Shown here piece after piece: positions 26,712 through 35,215 of a stretch of 64,000 nt of DNA. Numbering within the stretch: position 1 is the first letter of the stretch; each line of letters begins with the position of its first letter. Location of the stretch: the NCBI RefSeq assembly GCF_963970025.1, contig NZ_OZ018776.1:1302001-1366000 (forward strand), written 5' to 3'. Source of the stretch: Rickettsia helvetica (GTDB lineage: Bacteria; Pseudomonadota; Alphaproteobacteria; Rickettsiales; Rickettsiaceae). The notes under the pieces were generated by a model, which had not been told where the DNA came from, did no database searches, and saw only the letters and a program-made list of their open reading frames with translations. Both the position numbers and the translations under genes were made by a program.

Positions 26712-26927
26712 TTAAGATAAACTTTTAACTAGTCCCCAAGGTAATGGCTGACCATTGCTCCCTACGACTAAATCTCCGGAAGATTCATACTCAGCAGCTA
26801 GAAAAGAATTTTGAGCAGCAATAAGCTTTACCGGTTTGATTTTCTGACCGTTATGACAATATTCTTTAGCCTGTTCCCTAGAGGTCGGGTTATTTTTGGA
26901 AGCTGTTTTTGCTTTAGCTTTAGACAT
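26712..26927 (-). CDS. Small conserved-type protein of unknown function (71 aa)
   Basis: Unrecognised 71-aa protein. It has a basic, alanine/lysine-rich start (MSKAKAKTASKNNPTSREQA), a short central CHNGQKIKPVKLIAAQN with one cysteine, and an acidic/hydrophobic end (SSGDLVVGSNGQPLPWGLVK). There is no signal peptide or membrane helix. It lies directly upstream of tRNA-Ala on the same strand, ending 33 bp from it, so the two may share a transcript. The clean frame and typical codon use support a real gene. Confidence 0.6.
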   Translation of the reverse strand: MSKAKAKTASKNNPTSREQAKEYCHNGQKIKPVKLIAAQNSFLAAEYESSGDLVVGSNGQPLPWGLVKSLS

Positions 26928-27064
26928 ATACTATTAACTTTTTCTTAAACTTGTGAAGAATATAAAACTTTTTCCTAAACTTGTCAATAACCACCATGTC
27001 GATAAATAGACATTGCCTAGAAAAAAGTGGTTTTGTTTTACACAAATTTTAAAAAATCCCTTAT

Positions 27065-27370
27065 TGTCATTCCTGCTTTCGCAGGAATCCAGTAAAACAT
27101 AGAAAAAATTTATTTTTCTATGTTTATTTTATCAAATATACCTTAATATCAAGGTTATTTTCTGGATTCCCGCCTCCACGGGAAGGCATTGTTGCGTGGA
27201 TATCCAACCGTCATTGCGAGGAGCGACGCGACGCGGCAATCCAGAAAAATAATTAAAAAAATTCTGATTTACAGAATTTTTTTACTGGATTGCTTCGTCG
27301 AAACTTGCAGTTTCTTCTCGCAATGACGGAAAAATCGATCCACGCAATAATGCCCCGCGGGAATGACATC
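27065..27370. repeat. Nested palindromic elements
   Basis: An outer element starts GTCATTCCTGCTTTCGCAGG and ends CCGCGGGAATGACA. Inside its right half lies a complete second-family element (27209-27329) with ends CGTCATTGCGAGGAGCGACG and TTCTTCTCGCAATGACGG. It fills the 26928-27426 interval. I see no gene there. Confidence 0.88.
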
Positions 27371-27426
27371 CTGAACGTTCGTACACTATTAGAGTCAAGC
27401 TACAGAGTGACAGTAAAAAAACTGAA

Positions 27427-27950
27427 GCTTAATAACAATCATTATTCTTCTGGTATTATTGTACTTGCACCGGCTAACACTATTTTAAATTCTGCTATTT
27501 CTGATACTGTTTTTCCATCATATATACTGAACCCTACTCCTTTAAATGCTACTTTTGCATTGATATCGGCACCATATTAATAATAGCTTATATATTTCAT
27601 CATCTTGAATATTTTTCGAAGTATATCGAACGTTTTTAGCAACCGCATGTAAAGGCGTTTCTCCGGATTTTCTTTGATCAACTGTAAGCTCCTTTCTCAA
27701 GTAATAGTTCTGCTACATTCAAGTGCTTACCGCTTCATATAAAGGTGATCCTAACCAAGCTCCTTCGTTACCGTTTACTGCAGCTCCTTTTTGCTATTAG
27801 ATATTCTGCTACTTTATAATGTCCATAACGTGCAGCTAAATTTAAAGGAGTGTCCTTAAAAATATTACTACACATATTAACATTTGCTTTTTTTTCTTCA
27901 ACTAACCATGTAGCAACTTTTAGTGCATTATTTGAAGATGTTGAAAATAA
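27427..27950 (-). pseudogene. Ankyrin-repeat gene remnant, 5' end cut by a repeat
   Basis: Minus-strand reading from about 27950 gives NALKVATWLVEEKKANVNMC, then FKDTPLNLAARYGHYKVAEY, clear ankyrin repeats. Frameshifts follow and the frame resumes with HLNVAELLLEKGA and a degraded repeat set toward 27427. The upstream end stops at a palindromic element (27951-28035), so the start is missing. At least four frame changes make it nonfunctional. Confidence 0.7.
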
Positions 27951-28035
27951 TTGGATCCCGCGATCAAGTCGCAGGATGACAATTAGGAAACTGGTGGTCC
28001 ACGCAACAACACTTCGTTTTTAGCTAGGAATGACA
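27951..28035. repeat. Truncated palindromic element
   Basis: Right half only: TTGGATCCCGCGATCAAGTC, GCAGGATGACAATTAGG, and the tail TTTTTAGCTAGGAATGACAC. It joins the ankyrin remnant to the NTase-HEPN gene end. Confidence 0.8.
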
Positions 28036-28043
28036 CTAAAGCC

Positions 28044-28919
28044 CTATTGATTAATTCTTGCCGTGCAGATTCTTTCGGTGATTTCTTTTAACTTTTCTAC
28101 TCTATCAATTAAATATAAAAGCTGTTCTTTAGTAATTTTATAGTTTTTATCATATCTTGCATCAATATAAGCTTTTTCAAGTAATTCAAAACATTCTTTT
28201 TGTTCAGCAGTTGTCTTAGGAAATACTTCCTATAATTCATTATCATAATTTCCTGCCATACTACCTAATTTTTGTAAATTATGTAATTTTGGTTTATAAT
28301 TAGAAAAAACTAACAAAATAGTACTGTAAAAACTTTCCGTAGCTTGATGAAGATAAAAAGCACTATGTCTAAGGCTTTCTCTTTCTAAATTACTTTTGGA
28401 ATCTATAAGAAATCCTGTCCCAAAATTAAACCATTCTTCATAGTAATCTTTAGCAATTTCTTTCATCTCACTCCAAGGTAAATCTTTAGCCTCGCTAAGT
28501 GTAAACTCACCGCTATCATATAAAAGAATACCTTCTTTTTTGATATCAGTATAAAAATAACGCCCTATCTCTAACTACCTATTTACTTCATCAATTGACT
28601 CTAGAATTATAGATATTAATGAATCATACGGGATAATTTGCTTAGGGTTTATTACTCCCGTTTTCTCTAACCTCTTATATATCTTATCTTCTAACCTGAA
28701 AGCAGTATGTCCTTTATATTTACCTTTCTTCAAAATTATCAAAATATCAGTATCGCTATGATAACCGTTAGGTAGATCACGTACCCAATCACCTCTAGCA
28801 AAAGAGCCGTACAAGATAATCATAGCAATTTTATCTTGTGCAATATCTAAAATCTGCTGCCCTATAAAGTTAAGCCTAGCTTGGATTTTTAGAGAACGTT
28901 CGGGTAAAGTGGTTTTCAT
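28044..28919 (-). pseudogene. Nucleotidyltransferase-HEPN fusion with two in-frame TAG codons
   Basis: One frame of 291 codons runs from ATG at 28919 to a stop at 28044, interrupted by TAG at 28575 and TAG at 28230. The first part is a minimal nucleotidyltransferase (MNT) with GSFARGDW and SDTDILIIL, the nucleotide-binding motif. After the first TAG comes GRYFYTDIKKEGILLYDSGE and EEWFNFGTGFLIDSKSNLER, a HEPN domain. Its C-terminal motif DARYDKNYKI follows the second TAG. MNT and HEPN proteins form toxin-antitoxin pairs, here as one polypeptide. The ATG directly abuts the secA stop. The ribonuclease-type His of HEPN RNases is Tyr here. Confidence 0.75.
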
Positions 28920-31640
28920 CTATTCATTTGCACCATGACAATATTTATATTTCTTACCTGAACCGCACGGGCATAGCTCATTACGGGATACCCTACCCCA
29001 GCTGGTAGGGTCTTCAGGATTCCTAGCTTTAGGATCAATGCGTGATACCACAGGTTTAAGATCGGTCTTAATGCTACTTCCTGCATTATATTTACTAAAT
29101 GCCGGATCTTCTCGACTTTCCCGCATATTTTTCTGAAGTTTTTTATGCTCAAGCGAAACATCTTCTTTTTGAACATGTTTTAAGTCGATATGGAAGTGAT
29201 ATACGGTTTGAATAAATAATTCTTTTAAATTGTTGAGCATTTGCTCAAATAAATTAAATGCTTCTCTTTTATACTCGCTAAGAGGGTCTTTTTGTGCATA
29301 AACTCGAAGAGATATGCCTTGTCTTAAGTGATCTAAGCTATATAAATGATCTTTCCAAACTTGATCAAGAGTAGTTAGTAAAATATATTTCACGGCATTA
29401 TGCATTAACTCACTACTATAGGCTTCTTCTTTTGATTTATATATATCATGAGCCATTTGTATAACGATTTTCGTAATTTCTTCTTCCGTTACATCATTTT
29501 TACTTACTAAATTATGATCAAATTTTATAGAAAAAATACGATGTAATTCTACGCTTAAATTCTCTATATCCCAATCTTCTCTATAAGATCCTGCCGGCAT
29601 AAAAGTTAATACTATCTTTTTGGCGAGTTCCTCAGTAGTACTATTTAAGAAACCGTGACTATCTTTAGATTTAATAATTTCAGTACGTTGCTCGTATATT
29701 ATCTTACGTTGGTCATTCATTACATCATCAAAACGTAATAAATTTTTACGCATCTCATAGTTATGTCCTTCCACTTTTTGCTGAGCTTTCTCAAGTGAAC
29801 GACTAATCATCGGATGGTGGATAGCCTCTCCATCTTTCAATCCAAGTGTTCTAAGGACTCCTGATATACGATCTGATGCAAAAATACGCATTAAATCATC
29901 ATCAAGCGATAGGAAAAATTTAGTCTTACCAGGATCACCTTGTCTACCTGATCTTCCTCTTAGCTGATTATCTATCCTACGGCTTTCATGCCTTTCCGTA
30001 CCTACCACAAATAACCCGCCTACTTCAATAACCTGCTTCTTTTCTTCGGCAATTTGAGCTTTTATTTCAGCTATTTTAGCTTCATAATTATGATCTTTAT
30101 CTAGCTGTTCTATTAACATTTCAGGATTACCGCCAAGCATAATATCAGTACCGCGTCCTGCCATGTTAGTTGCAATCGTTACTGCCTTAAACCTACCTGC
30201 TTGAGCAATAATAAAAGCTTCCTGCTCATGGAACTTAGCATTTAATACTTTATGAGGGATTTTTTCTTTATTTAAAACGCTTGAAAGTTCTTCTGACTTT
30301 TCTATGCTTATCGTACCGATAAGTATAGGCTGACCACGATCGTAACAATCTTTAATCAGTTTTAAGATAGCATCATATTTTTCTTTTTTACTACCGTAAA
30401 TCTCGTCATCAAGATCAAGCCTTGTTACTTTATTATGGGTTGGAACTGCGACCACATCGAGATTATATATGTCTTTTAGTTCTGATGCTTCAGTCATAGC
30501 CGTACCGGTCATACCCGATAATTTAGGATAATTACGGAAATAATTTTGAAAAGTAATAGATGCTAAAGTTTGGTTTTCATTTTGAATTTTTACATTTTCT
30601 TTTGCTTCTAATGCTTGATGTAACCCTTCCGAATATCTACGTCCCTCCATTACACGACCGGTAAATTCATCTATAATCATTACTTTACCTTCACGCACCA
30701 AATAATCTACATCAACAGTAAACATATTATGAGCTCTTAATGCTTGGTTAACATAATGTACTAAAGTTAAATTCTCAAAATCATATAAACCGGTATCAGG
30801 TTTTATAATACTCTCTTTACTTAAAAGCGATTCTATATGCGTAATGCCTGATTCCGTTAAATTGATAGTTTTTAATTTTTCGTCTTTTTCAAAATCACTT
30901 GCATTAAGCAGACGTACAATTTTATCAATTTTACCGTATAATTCTGAATTATCATTAACCGGACCTGAGATAACTAACGGCGTTCTAGCTTCATCTATCA
31001 AGATCGAATCAACCTCATCGATGATAGCAAAATTAAAAGGACGAAGTACTCGCTCTTGCATGCTATACTTCATATTATCCCTTAAATAGTCAAAACCGAG
31101 TTCATTATTTATTGCATGGGTAATATCGGCATTATAGGCGGCTCGTTTTGCTTCATCAGGCATACCAGCAACAATACATCCAACCGATAAGCCTAAAAAG
31201 TTATAAATTTTACCCATTGAGGCAGAATCACGACTTGCCAAATAATCATTTACGGTTACAACATGCACTCCTTTTCCGGTCAAAGCATTTAAGTAAGCAG
31301 GAAGCGTTGCAACTAAGGTCTTACCCTCACCGGTACGCATTTCGGTAATCATGCCTCGATGTAATATAAGACCACCTATAAGCTGAACGTCAAAATGACG
31401 CATACCGCAAACTCTTCTAGCTGCTTCCCTAACTACTGCAAACGCCTCATATACTATATCGTCTAAAGTAGCTCCATTTTTAAGCTTTTCTTTAAACTCT
31501 ACAGTTTTATTCTTCAACTCCTCGTCTGATAATTTTTGTATAGCAGGCTCAAGCGAGTTAATTTTTGTAATTTCGGAAAATAGTTTTTTTACAGTACGAT
31601 CATTTGCAGTACCGAAAAGTTTTTTTAAAATAGAAAACAT
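28920..31640 (-). CDS. secA: Preprotein translocase ATPase SecA
   Basis: Motor that drives secretory proteins through SecYEG. Walker A lies in EMRTGEGKTLVATLP near residue 105 and the DEVDSILIDEART motor motif near residue 210. Downstream helicase motifs include TNMAGRGTDIMLGG and QLRGRSGRQGDPG. The C-terminal zinc-binding SEC-C domain CPCGSGKKYKYCHG ends the 906 aa, the expected full length. It is transcribed away from the parvulin gene plp, with which it shares a 234-bp divergent promoter region. The nucleotidyltransferase gene begins immediately after its stop. Confidence 0.98.
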   Translation of the reverse strand: MFSILKKLFGTANDRTVKKLFSEITKINSLEPAIQKLSDEELKNKTVEFKEKLKNGATLDDIVYEAFAVVREAARRVCGMRHFDVQLIGGLILHRGMITEMRTGEGKTLVATLPAYLNALTGKGVHVVTVNDYLASRDSASMGKIYNFLGLSVGCIVAGMPDEAKRAAYNADITHAINNELGFDYLRDNMKYSMQERVLRPFNFAIIDEVDSILIDEARTPLVISGPVNDNSELYGKIDKIVRLLNASDFEKDEKLKTINLTESGITHIESLLSKESIIKPDTGLYDFENLTLVHYVNQALRAHNMFTVDVDYLVREGKVMIIDEFTGRVMEGRRYSEGLHQALEAKENVKIQNENQTLASITFQNYFRNYPKLSGMTGTAMTEASELKDIYNLDVVAVPTHNKVTRLDLDDEIYGSKKEKYDAILKLIKDCYDRGQPILIGTISIEKSEELSSVLNKEKIPHKVLNAKFHEQEAFIIAQAGRFKAVTIATNMAGRGTDIMLGGNPEMLIEQLDKDHNYEAKIAEIKAQIAEEKKQVIEVGGLFVVGTERHESRRIDNQLRGRSGRQGDPGKTKFFLSLDDDLMRIFASDRISGVLRTLGLKDGEAIHHPMISRSLEKAQQKVEGHNYEMRKNLLRFDDVMNDQRKIIYEQRTEIIKSKDSHGFLNSTTEELAKKIVLTFMPAGSYREDWDIENLSVELHRIFSIKFDHNLVSKNDVTEEEITKIVIQMAHDIYKSKEEAYSSELMHNAVKYILLTTLDQVWKDHLYSLDHLRQGISLRVYAQKDPLSEYKREAFNLFEQMLNNLKELFIQTVYHFHIDLKHVQKEDVSLEHKKLQKNMRESREDPAFSKYNAGSSIKTDLKPVVSRIDPKARNPEDPTSWGRVSRNELCPCGSGKKYKYCHGANE

Positions 31641-31811
31641 TAAAGTCCTTATGACATTTTTAGTATTTTAGTACTTAAATATAGGTATATTTTATAAAAT
31701 TATCAAATGTTATAATTTTATTTAAATGAATAATTTTTTATTGAAAGGCATTTTTTTACTACAAAATATTTGTAAATTATTATTAATAAATAAAATATTT
31801 TCAAATAGCTG

Positions 31812-31840
31812 TTGACGGTTATATATTATTTTTATAAAAT
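31812..31840 (+). promoter_or_regulatory. Predicted sigma-70 promoter of the parvulin gene
   Basis: TTGACG (31812-31817), 17-bp spacer, TAAAAT (31835-31840), placed 35 bp before the parvulin start. The spacing is ideal and the -35 box differs from consensus at one base. Confidence 0.6.
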
Positions 31841-31874
31841 TTAAGCTTATGTTTAACACAATTACGAGTCATAA

Positions 31875-32723
31875 ATGAAAAAATTATCTGTTATACTTTT
31901 ATCAGTTAGCATGCTTTCCGGTATTGCTTTTGCCGATAAAGACAAGGTAGTTGCTACCTATAAAGGCGGTAAAGTAAAAGAATCGCAAATTATGAAAGAA
32001 TTTAAGCCGCAGCTTAATCTTCAATCAGGTGAAACAATCAAAAATTTTGATGATTTTCCGCTGCAAGATCAGGAAAAATTAATAAAAATTTATGTTAATA
32101 ATCTTTTGTTAAAAGAAGAAGTTGTTAAATCAAACATTACTTCATCTAAAGAATTCCAAGAAAAACTTGAAAATGCAAAAAATCAATTAGCTCAACAAGA
32201 ATTGCTAGCAAATTACATAAAATCTAACATTACAGATAAGATGTTTGATGACGAATATAATAAATATGTCGGTAATCTTAAAGGTAAAGAGCAAATAAAA
32301 GTTGCTCATATTTTAGTTAAATCCCAAAAAGAAGCTAATGATATAAAGACCAAATTAAGCAAAGGCGGAAACTTTACTAAGCTTGCAGAAGAGTTATCTC
32401 TTGATAAAGCTTCAGCTTCAAACGGCGGCGTTATCGGTTACATTCTACTAAATCAACCTGGGCAGTTAGTACCGGAATTTGAAAAGAAAGCTTTTACTTT
32501 AAAAGTAAATGAAGTTTCAACTCCTGTAAAAACCGATTTCGGTTGGCATATTATCAAAGTGCTTGAGAAAAAACCTGTGCCTATTCCAACAAAAGAAGAA
32601 GCAAAAGTAACTATTGATAATATATTAGCTGCAGAAATACTAAAGAAATATATTTCTGATTTAGAAGCTAAAGCTGATTTAAAAATCATGCTACCTAAAG
32701 CAGATAGCAAAGCTGGATCGTAA
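31875..32723 (+). CDS. plp: Parvulin-like peptidyl-prolyl isomerase, exported
   Basis: Periplasmic foldase of the SurA/PpiC group. A signal peptide (MKKLSVILLSVSMLSGIAFA) is followed by a SurA-like N-terminal helical region. The parvulin domain spans about residues 138-232, with IKVAHILVKSQKEANDIKTK, the conserved SNGGVIGYI and FGWHIIKVLEKK. The 282-aa length fits rickettsial family members. A short Lys-rich tail ends the protein. It probably helps outer-membrane proteins fold. It is monocistronic, divergent from secA and followed by repeats. Confidence 0.93.
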   Translation: MKKLSVILLSVSMLSGIAFADKDKVVATYKGGKVKESQIMKEFKPQLNLQSGETIKNFDDFPLQDQEKLIKIYVNNLLLKEEVVKSNITSSKEFQEKLENAKNQLAQQELLANYIKSNITDKMFDDEYNKYVGNLKGKEQIKVAHILVKSQKEANDIKTKLSKGGNFTKLAEELSLDKASASNGGVIGYILLNQPGQLVPEFEKKAFTLKVNEVSTPVKTDFGWHIIKVLEKKPVPIPTKEEAKVTIDNILAAEILKKYISDLEAKADLKIMLPKADSKAGS

Positions 32724-32749
32724 TTTATTTAATATTATTCACCTTTAAT

Positions 32750-32945
32750 ATCATTCCCGCGAAAGCGGGAATCTAGGTTTTTTGTTGTCATCCCGCGACT
32801 TGATCACGGGATTCAGTTTAAAATACTAATAATTATCAGTATTTTAAGTTGTTTTCTGGATACCGTGGTCAAGCCACGGTATGGCACCGAACGGGTTTTT
32901 CGAGCCATGCAGCAATGCTTCCCCACCTACACGGGAATGATATTA
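32750..32945. repeat. Composite palindromic element at the acpS 3' end
   Basis: Outer ends ATCATTCCCGCGAAAGCGGG and CACCTACACGGGAATGATAT enclose an inner copy with TTGTCATCCCGCGACTTGAT and TCAAGCCACGGTATGGCA. The last bases encode the end of AcpS. Confidence 0.85.
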
Positions 32946-33322
32946 TAACTACCCTCAATCACAGCAAATGCTACACATACAGGATAATCATCAGAAAGAG
33001 AAAGGTGAATATTAAAAGGAGGAAGTTTGTTTGTATAGTTTGAGCTAACTTCTACTATAGGCTTACCTAAATCATTATTTAGTATAATAATATCTTTAAA
33101 ATTTATACCTTGGCCTATACCAACTCCAAAGGCTTTACTAATAGCTTCTTTGGCAGCAAAACGCTTTGCTAAAAACACGGCATAACCTGTCTTATCCAAT
33201 AAACTAAGCTGTGCTAACTCCTTTGAAGTTAGAATTTTTTTAGCAAAAAGCTCTAAATACAAATGTAATATTTTTTCAATTCTAGGAATTTGTACTATAT
33301 CAGTGCCGACACCTATAATCAT
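32927..33322 (-). CDS. acpS: Holo-[acyl-carrier-protein] synthase
   Basis: Transfers 4'-phosphopantetheine from CoA to acyl carrier protein. The 131 aa carry MIIGVGTDIVQIPRIEKI with the Mg-binding Asp and FAAKEAISKAFG with the catalytic Glu/Lys block. The C-terminal end (IIPV) is encoded by the palindromic element that lies downstream, so the native C-terminus has been altered by a few residues. The start directly follows the rpoZ stop with no gap, which suggests an rpoZ-acpS operon on the minus strand. Confidence 0.94.
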   Translation of the reverse strand: MIIGVGTDIVQIPRIEKILHLYLELFAKKILTSKELAQLSLLDKTGYAVFLAKRFAAKEAISKAFGVGIGQGINFKDIIILNNDLGKPIVEVSSNYTNKLPPFNIHLSLSDDYPVCVAFAVIEGSYNIIPV

Positions 33323-33703
33323 TTACTTATCTTCAAAATCCTCACCGACCTCATCAATAAAGATTTGATCATCTAAATCAGAGTAATCGTCAGTTATACA
33401 AACCTCAGGTAAATATTCAAATTTTTCTTCTACCTCTTCTGATTCATCTTGATTAACAAATGGCTCTATCATAGTTTTTGTACGCAGACTGTTTATTAAG
33501 TCTTGTTCTAACTGTTCTACCGATACTTTTCCGGCGGCAATTCTACGTAATGAGATAACAGGAGGTTTATCACGCTTTTCTTTTTTGCTTTGACTAGTTT
33601 CTACTTTATAATTTAATAATTTAGCATATCTTGTTGCTAGCACAACAAGCCGAAACCTATCCGGTATAACTTTATTACAATCTTCTGCCGTAATTCTTGC
33701 CAT
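33323..33703 (-). CDS. rpoZ: RNA polymerase omega subunit
   Basis: Small subunit that stabilises the beta' subunit of RNA polymerase. The start MARITAEDCNKVIPDRFRLV and LATRYAKLL match the omega signature, and SLRRIAAGKVSVEQLEQDLI completes the conserved fold. The acidic C-terminal tail (EESEEVEEKFEYLPEVCITD to the end) is longer than in E. coli, as in other alphaproteobacteria. It is 126 aa and sits directly upstream of acpS. Confidence 0.94.
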   Translation of the reverse strand: MARITAEDCNKVIPDRFRLVVLATRYAKLLNYKVETSQSKKEKRDKPPVISLRRIAAGKVSVEQLEQDLINSLRTKTMIEPFVNQDESEEVEEKFEYLPEVCITDDYSDLDDQIFIDEVGEDFEDK

Positions 33704-33729
33704 AATTTTTCTCTATTTAAATTTTTTCA

Positions 33730-33833
33730 GTGTCATACTGTGGCTTGACCACGGTATCCAGAAAAACAATTTAAAATACTAATAATTAATTAGTATTTTA
33801 AGCTGAATCCTGCGATCAAGTCGCGGGATGACA
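33730..33833. repeat. Rickettsia palindromic element
   Basis: Ends GTGTCATACTGTGGCTTGAC and GATCAAGTCGCGGGATGACA, with centre AAAATACTAATAATTAATTA. It lies between murA and rpoZ. Confidence 0.88.
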
Positions 33834-33864
33834 GAGGTCAAACCCCATAACACCAATTGACTTA

Positions 33865-35124
33865 TTATACTCTTTTTATATCCGCACCACAATTACTTAA
33901 TTTTTTTTCTAAATTTTGGAATCCACGATCTAAATGATATATTCTATGTAATATAGTTTCACTTCTAGCACTAAGTCCTGCTAAAATCAGTGATACCGAA
34001 GCTCTAAGGTCGCTTGCCATAACTTCCGCCCCCTTTAATTTTTCAACACCTCGGACGATAGCCTTATTACCTCGCACCACTATATCTGCACCCATCCTAC
34101 ATAACTCGGGTACATGCATAAAACGGTTTTCAAAAATATTCTCAGTAATCATTGAAACACCGTTACTAATCGTCATAAGACTCATGAATTGTGCTTGTAG
34201 ATCCGTAGCAAAGCCAGGGTAAGGGTTTGTGTCCAAGTCTACGGAGTTTAGCTTATCAATATAAGTTATTTGCACTCCGTTATCGATCGGCACAACTTTT
34301 ATACCGGTTTCAATGAGTTTTAAAGCTATATTTTCTATAATATGGTAATCTATTCCACAAATTTTTACGTCACCTTTAGTAATGGCTGCCGCAAACATAT
34401 AAGTACCGGCTTCAATACGATCGGATAACACTCTATAGCCGGTGTTATTTAAAGAATCTCTGCCTCTAATTGTTATTTCACTAGTACCGATACCTGTAAT
34501 ATCTGCTCCCATTTTAATAAGACAATTACATAAATCAACTATTTCCGGCTCTCGAGCACAATTAAAAAGCAGTGTTTCGCCTTCTGCTAAAACGGCTGCA
34601 AGTATTGCATTAACCGTAGCACCGACGGAAACTTTATCAAAAACAAAATGAGTACCTATTAAACGTCCTTTACTTGAAGCATTAATATAGCCGCCTTCTA
34701 TTTCAATTTCAGCTCCCATAGCTTTTAATACGGCAATATGCAAATCTACTTGTCTTGCTCCTATAGCACAACCGCCGGGCAGCGATACTTTTGCTTTACC
34801 GTATTTGGTAAGCAAAGGACCAAGCACCCAAATCGATGCTCTCATTTTACGGACTATTGCATAATCTGCGGTAAAGTTATTTATATTTCTGGTATTAGTT
34901 ACAAGCTCAAATTCATCTTGGTGTTCTATTATTTCAATTTCTGCACCGTGACTTCTTAGCAAATCTTTCATAGTACTAACATCCGTTAACTTTGGAACAT
35001 TAGTAATATGCAGTTTATCGGTAAGAATAGACGCTGCCATAATAGGTAGCACAGCATTTTTAGCACCGCTAATATTAATGCTACCTTTAAGAGGTTTACC
35101 ACCGTGAATAATCAATTTTTGCAT
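33865..35124 (-). CDS. murA: UDP-N-acetylglucosamine 1-carboxyvinyltransferase
   Basis: First committed enzyme of peptidoglycan precursor synthesis, transferring enolpyruvate from PEP to UDP-GlcNAc in the cytosol. The start MQKLIIHGGKPLKGSINISG is typical. The catalytic cysteine lies in PGGCAIGARQVDLH near residue 117, so the enzyme should be fosfomycin-sensitive, unlike Asp variants. The two inside-out alpha/beta domains cover the full 419 aa. It is transcribed alone, between gyrB and rpoZ, with repeats on each side. Confidence 0.97.
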   Translation of the reverse strand: MQKLIIHGGKPLKGSINISGAKNAVLPIMAASILTDKLHITNVPKLTDVSTMKDLLRSHGAEIEIIEHQDEFELVTNTRNINNFTADYAIVRKMRASIWVLGPLLTKYGKAKVSLPGGCAIGARQVDLHIAVLKAMGAEIEIEGGYINASSKGRLIGTHFVFDKVSVGATVNAILAAVLAEGETLLFNCAREPEIVDLCNCLIKMGADITGIGTSEITIRGRDSLNNTGYRVLSDRIEAGTYMFAAAITKGDVKICGIDYHIIENIALKLIETGIKVVPIDNGVQITYIDKLNSVDLDTNPYPGFATDLQAQFMSLMTISNGVSMITENIFENRFMHVPELCRMGADIVVRGNKAIVRGVEKLKGAEVMASDLRASVSLILAGLSARSETILHRIYHLDRGFQNLEKKLSNCGADIKRV

Positions 35125-35147
35125 AAATTATTTTGATAAAATTGTAA

Positions 35148-35208
35148 CGTCATTGCGAGGAAAAACTGGTTAAATTGTCATCCCGCGGTCAAGCCACGGG
35201 ATGACACC
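35148..35208. repeat. Fused fragments of two palindromic families
   Basis: CGTCATTGCGAGGAAAAACT (first family, left end) is joined to TTGTCATCCCGCGGTCAAGC and CACGGGATGACACC (second family, with a short internal deletion). Confidence 0.75.
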
Positions 35209-35215
35209 GATTATA

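Noticed and set aside
28044..28919. TAG reassigned to an amino acid
   Set aside because: Several intact genes here use TAG as their normal stop, including secA and acpS, so reassignment is not tenable.
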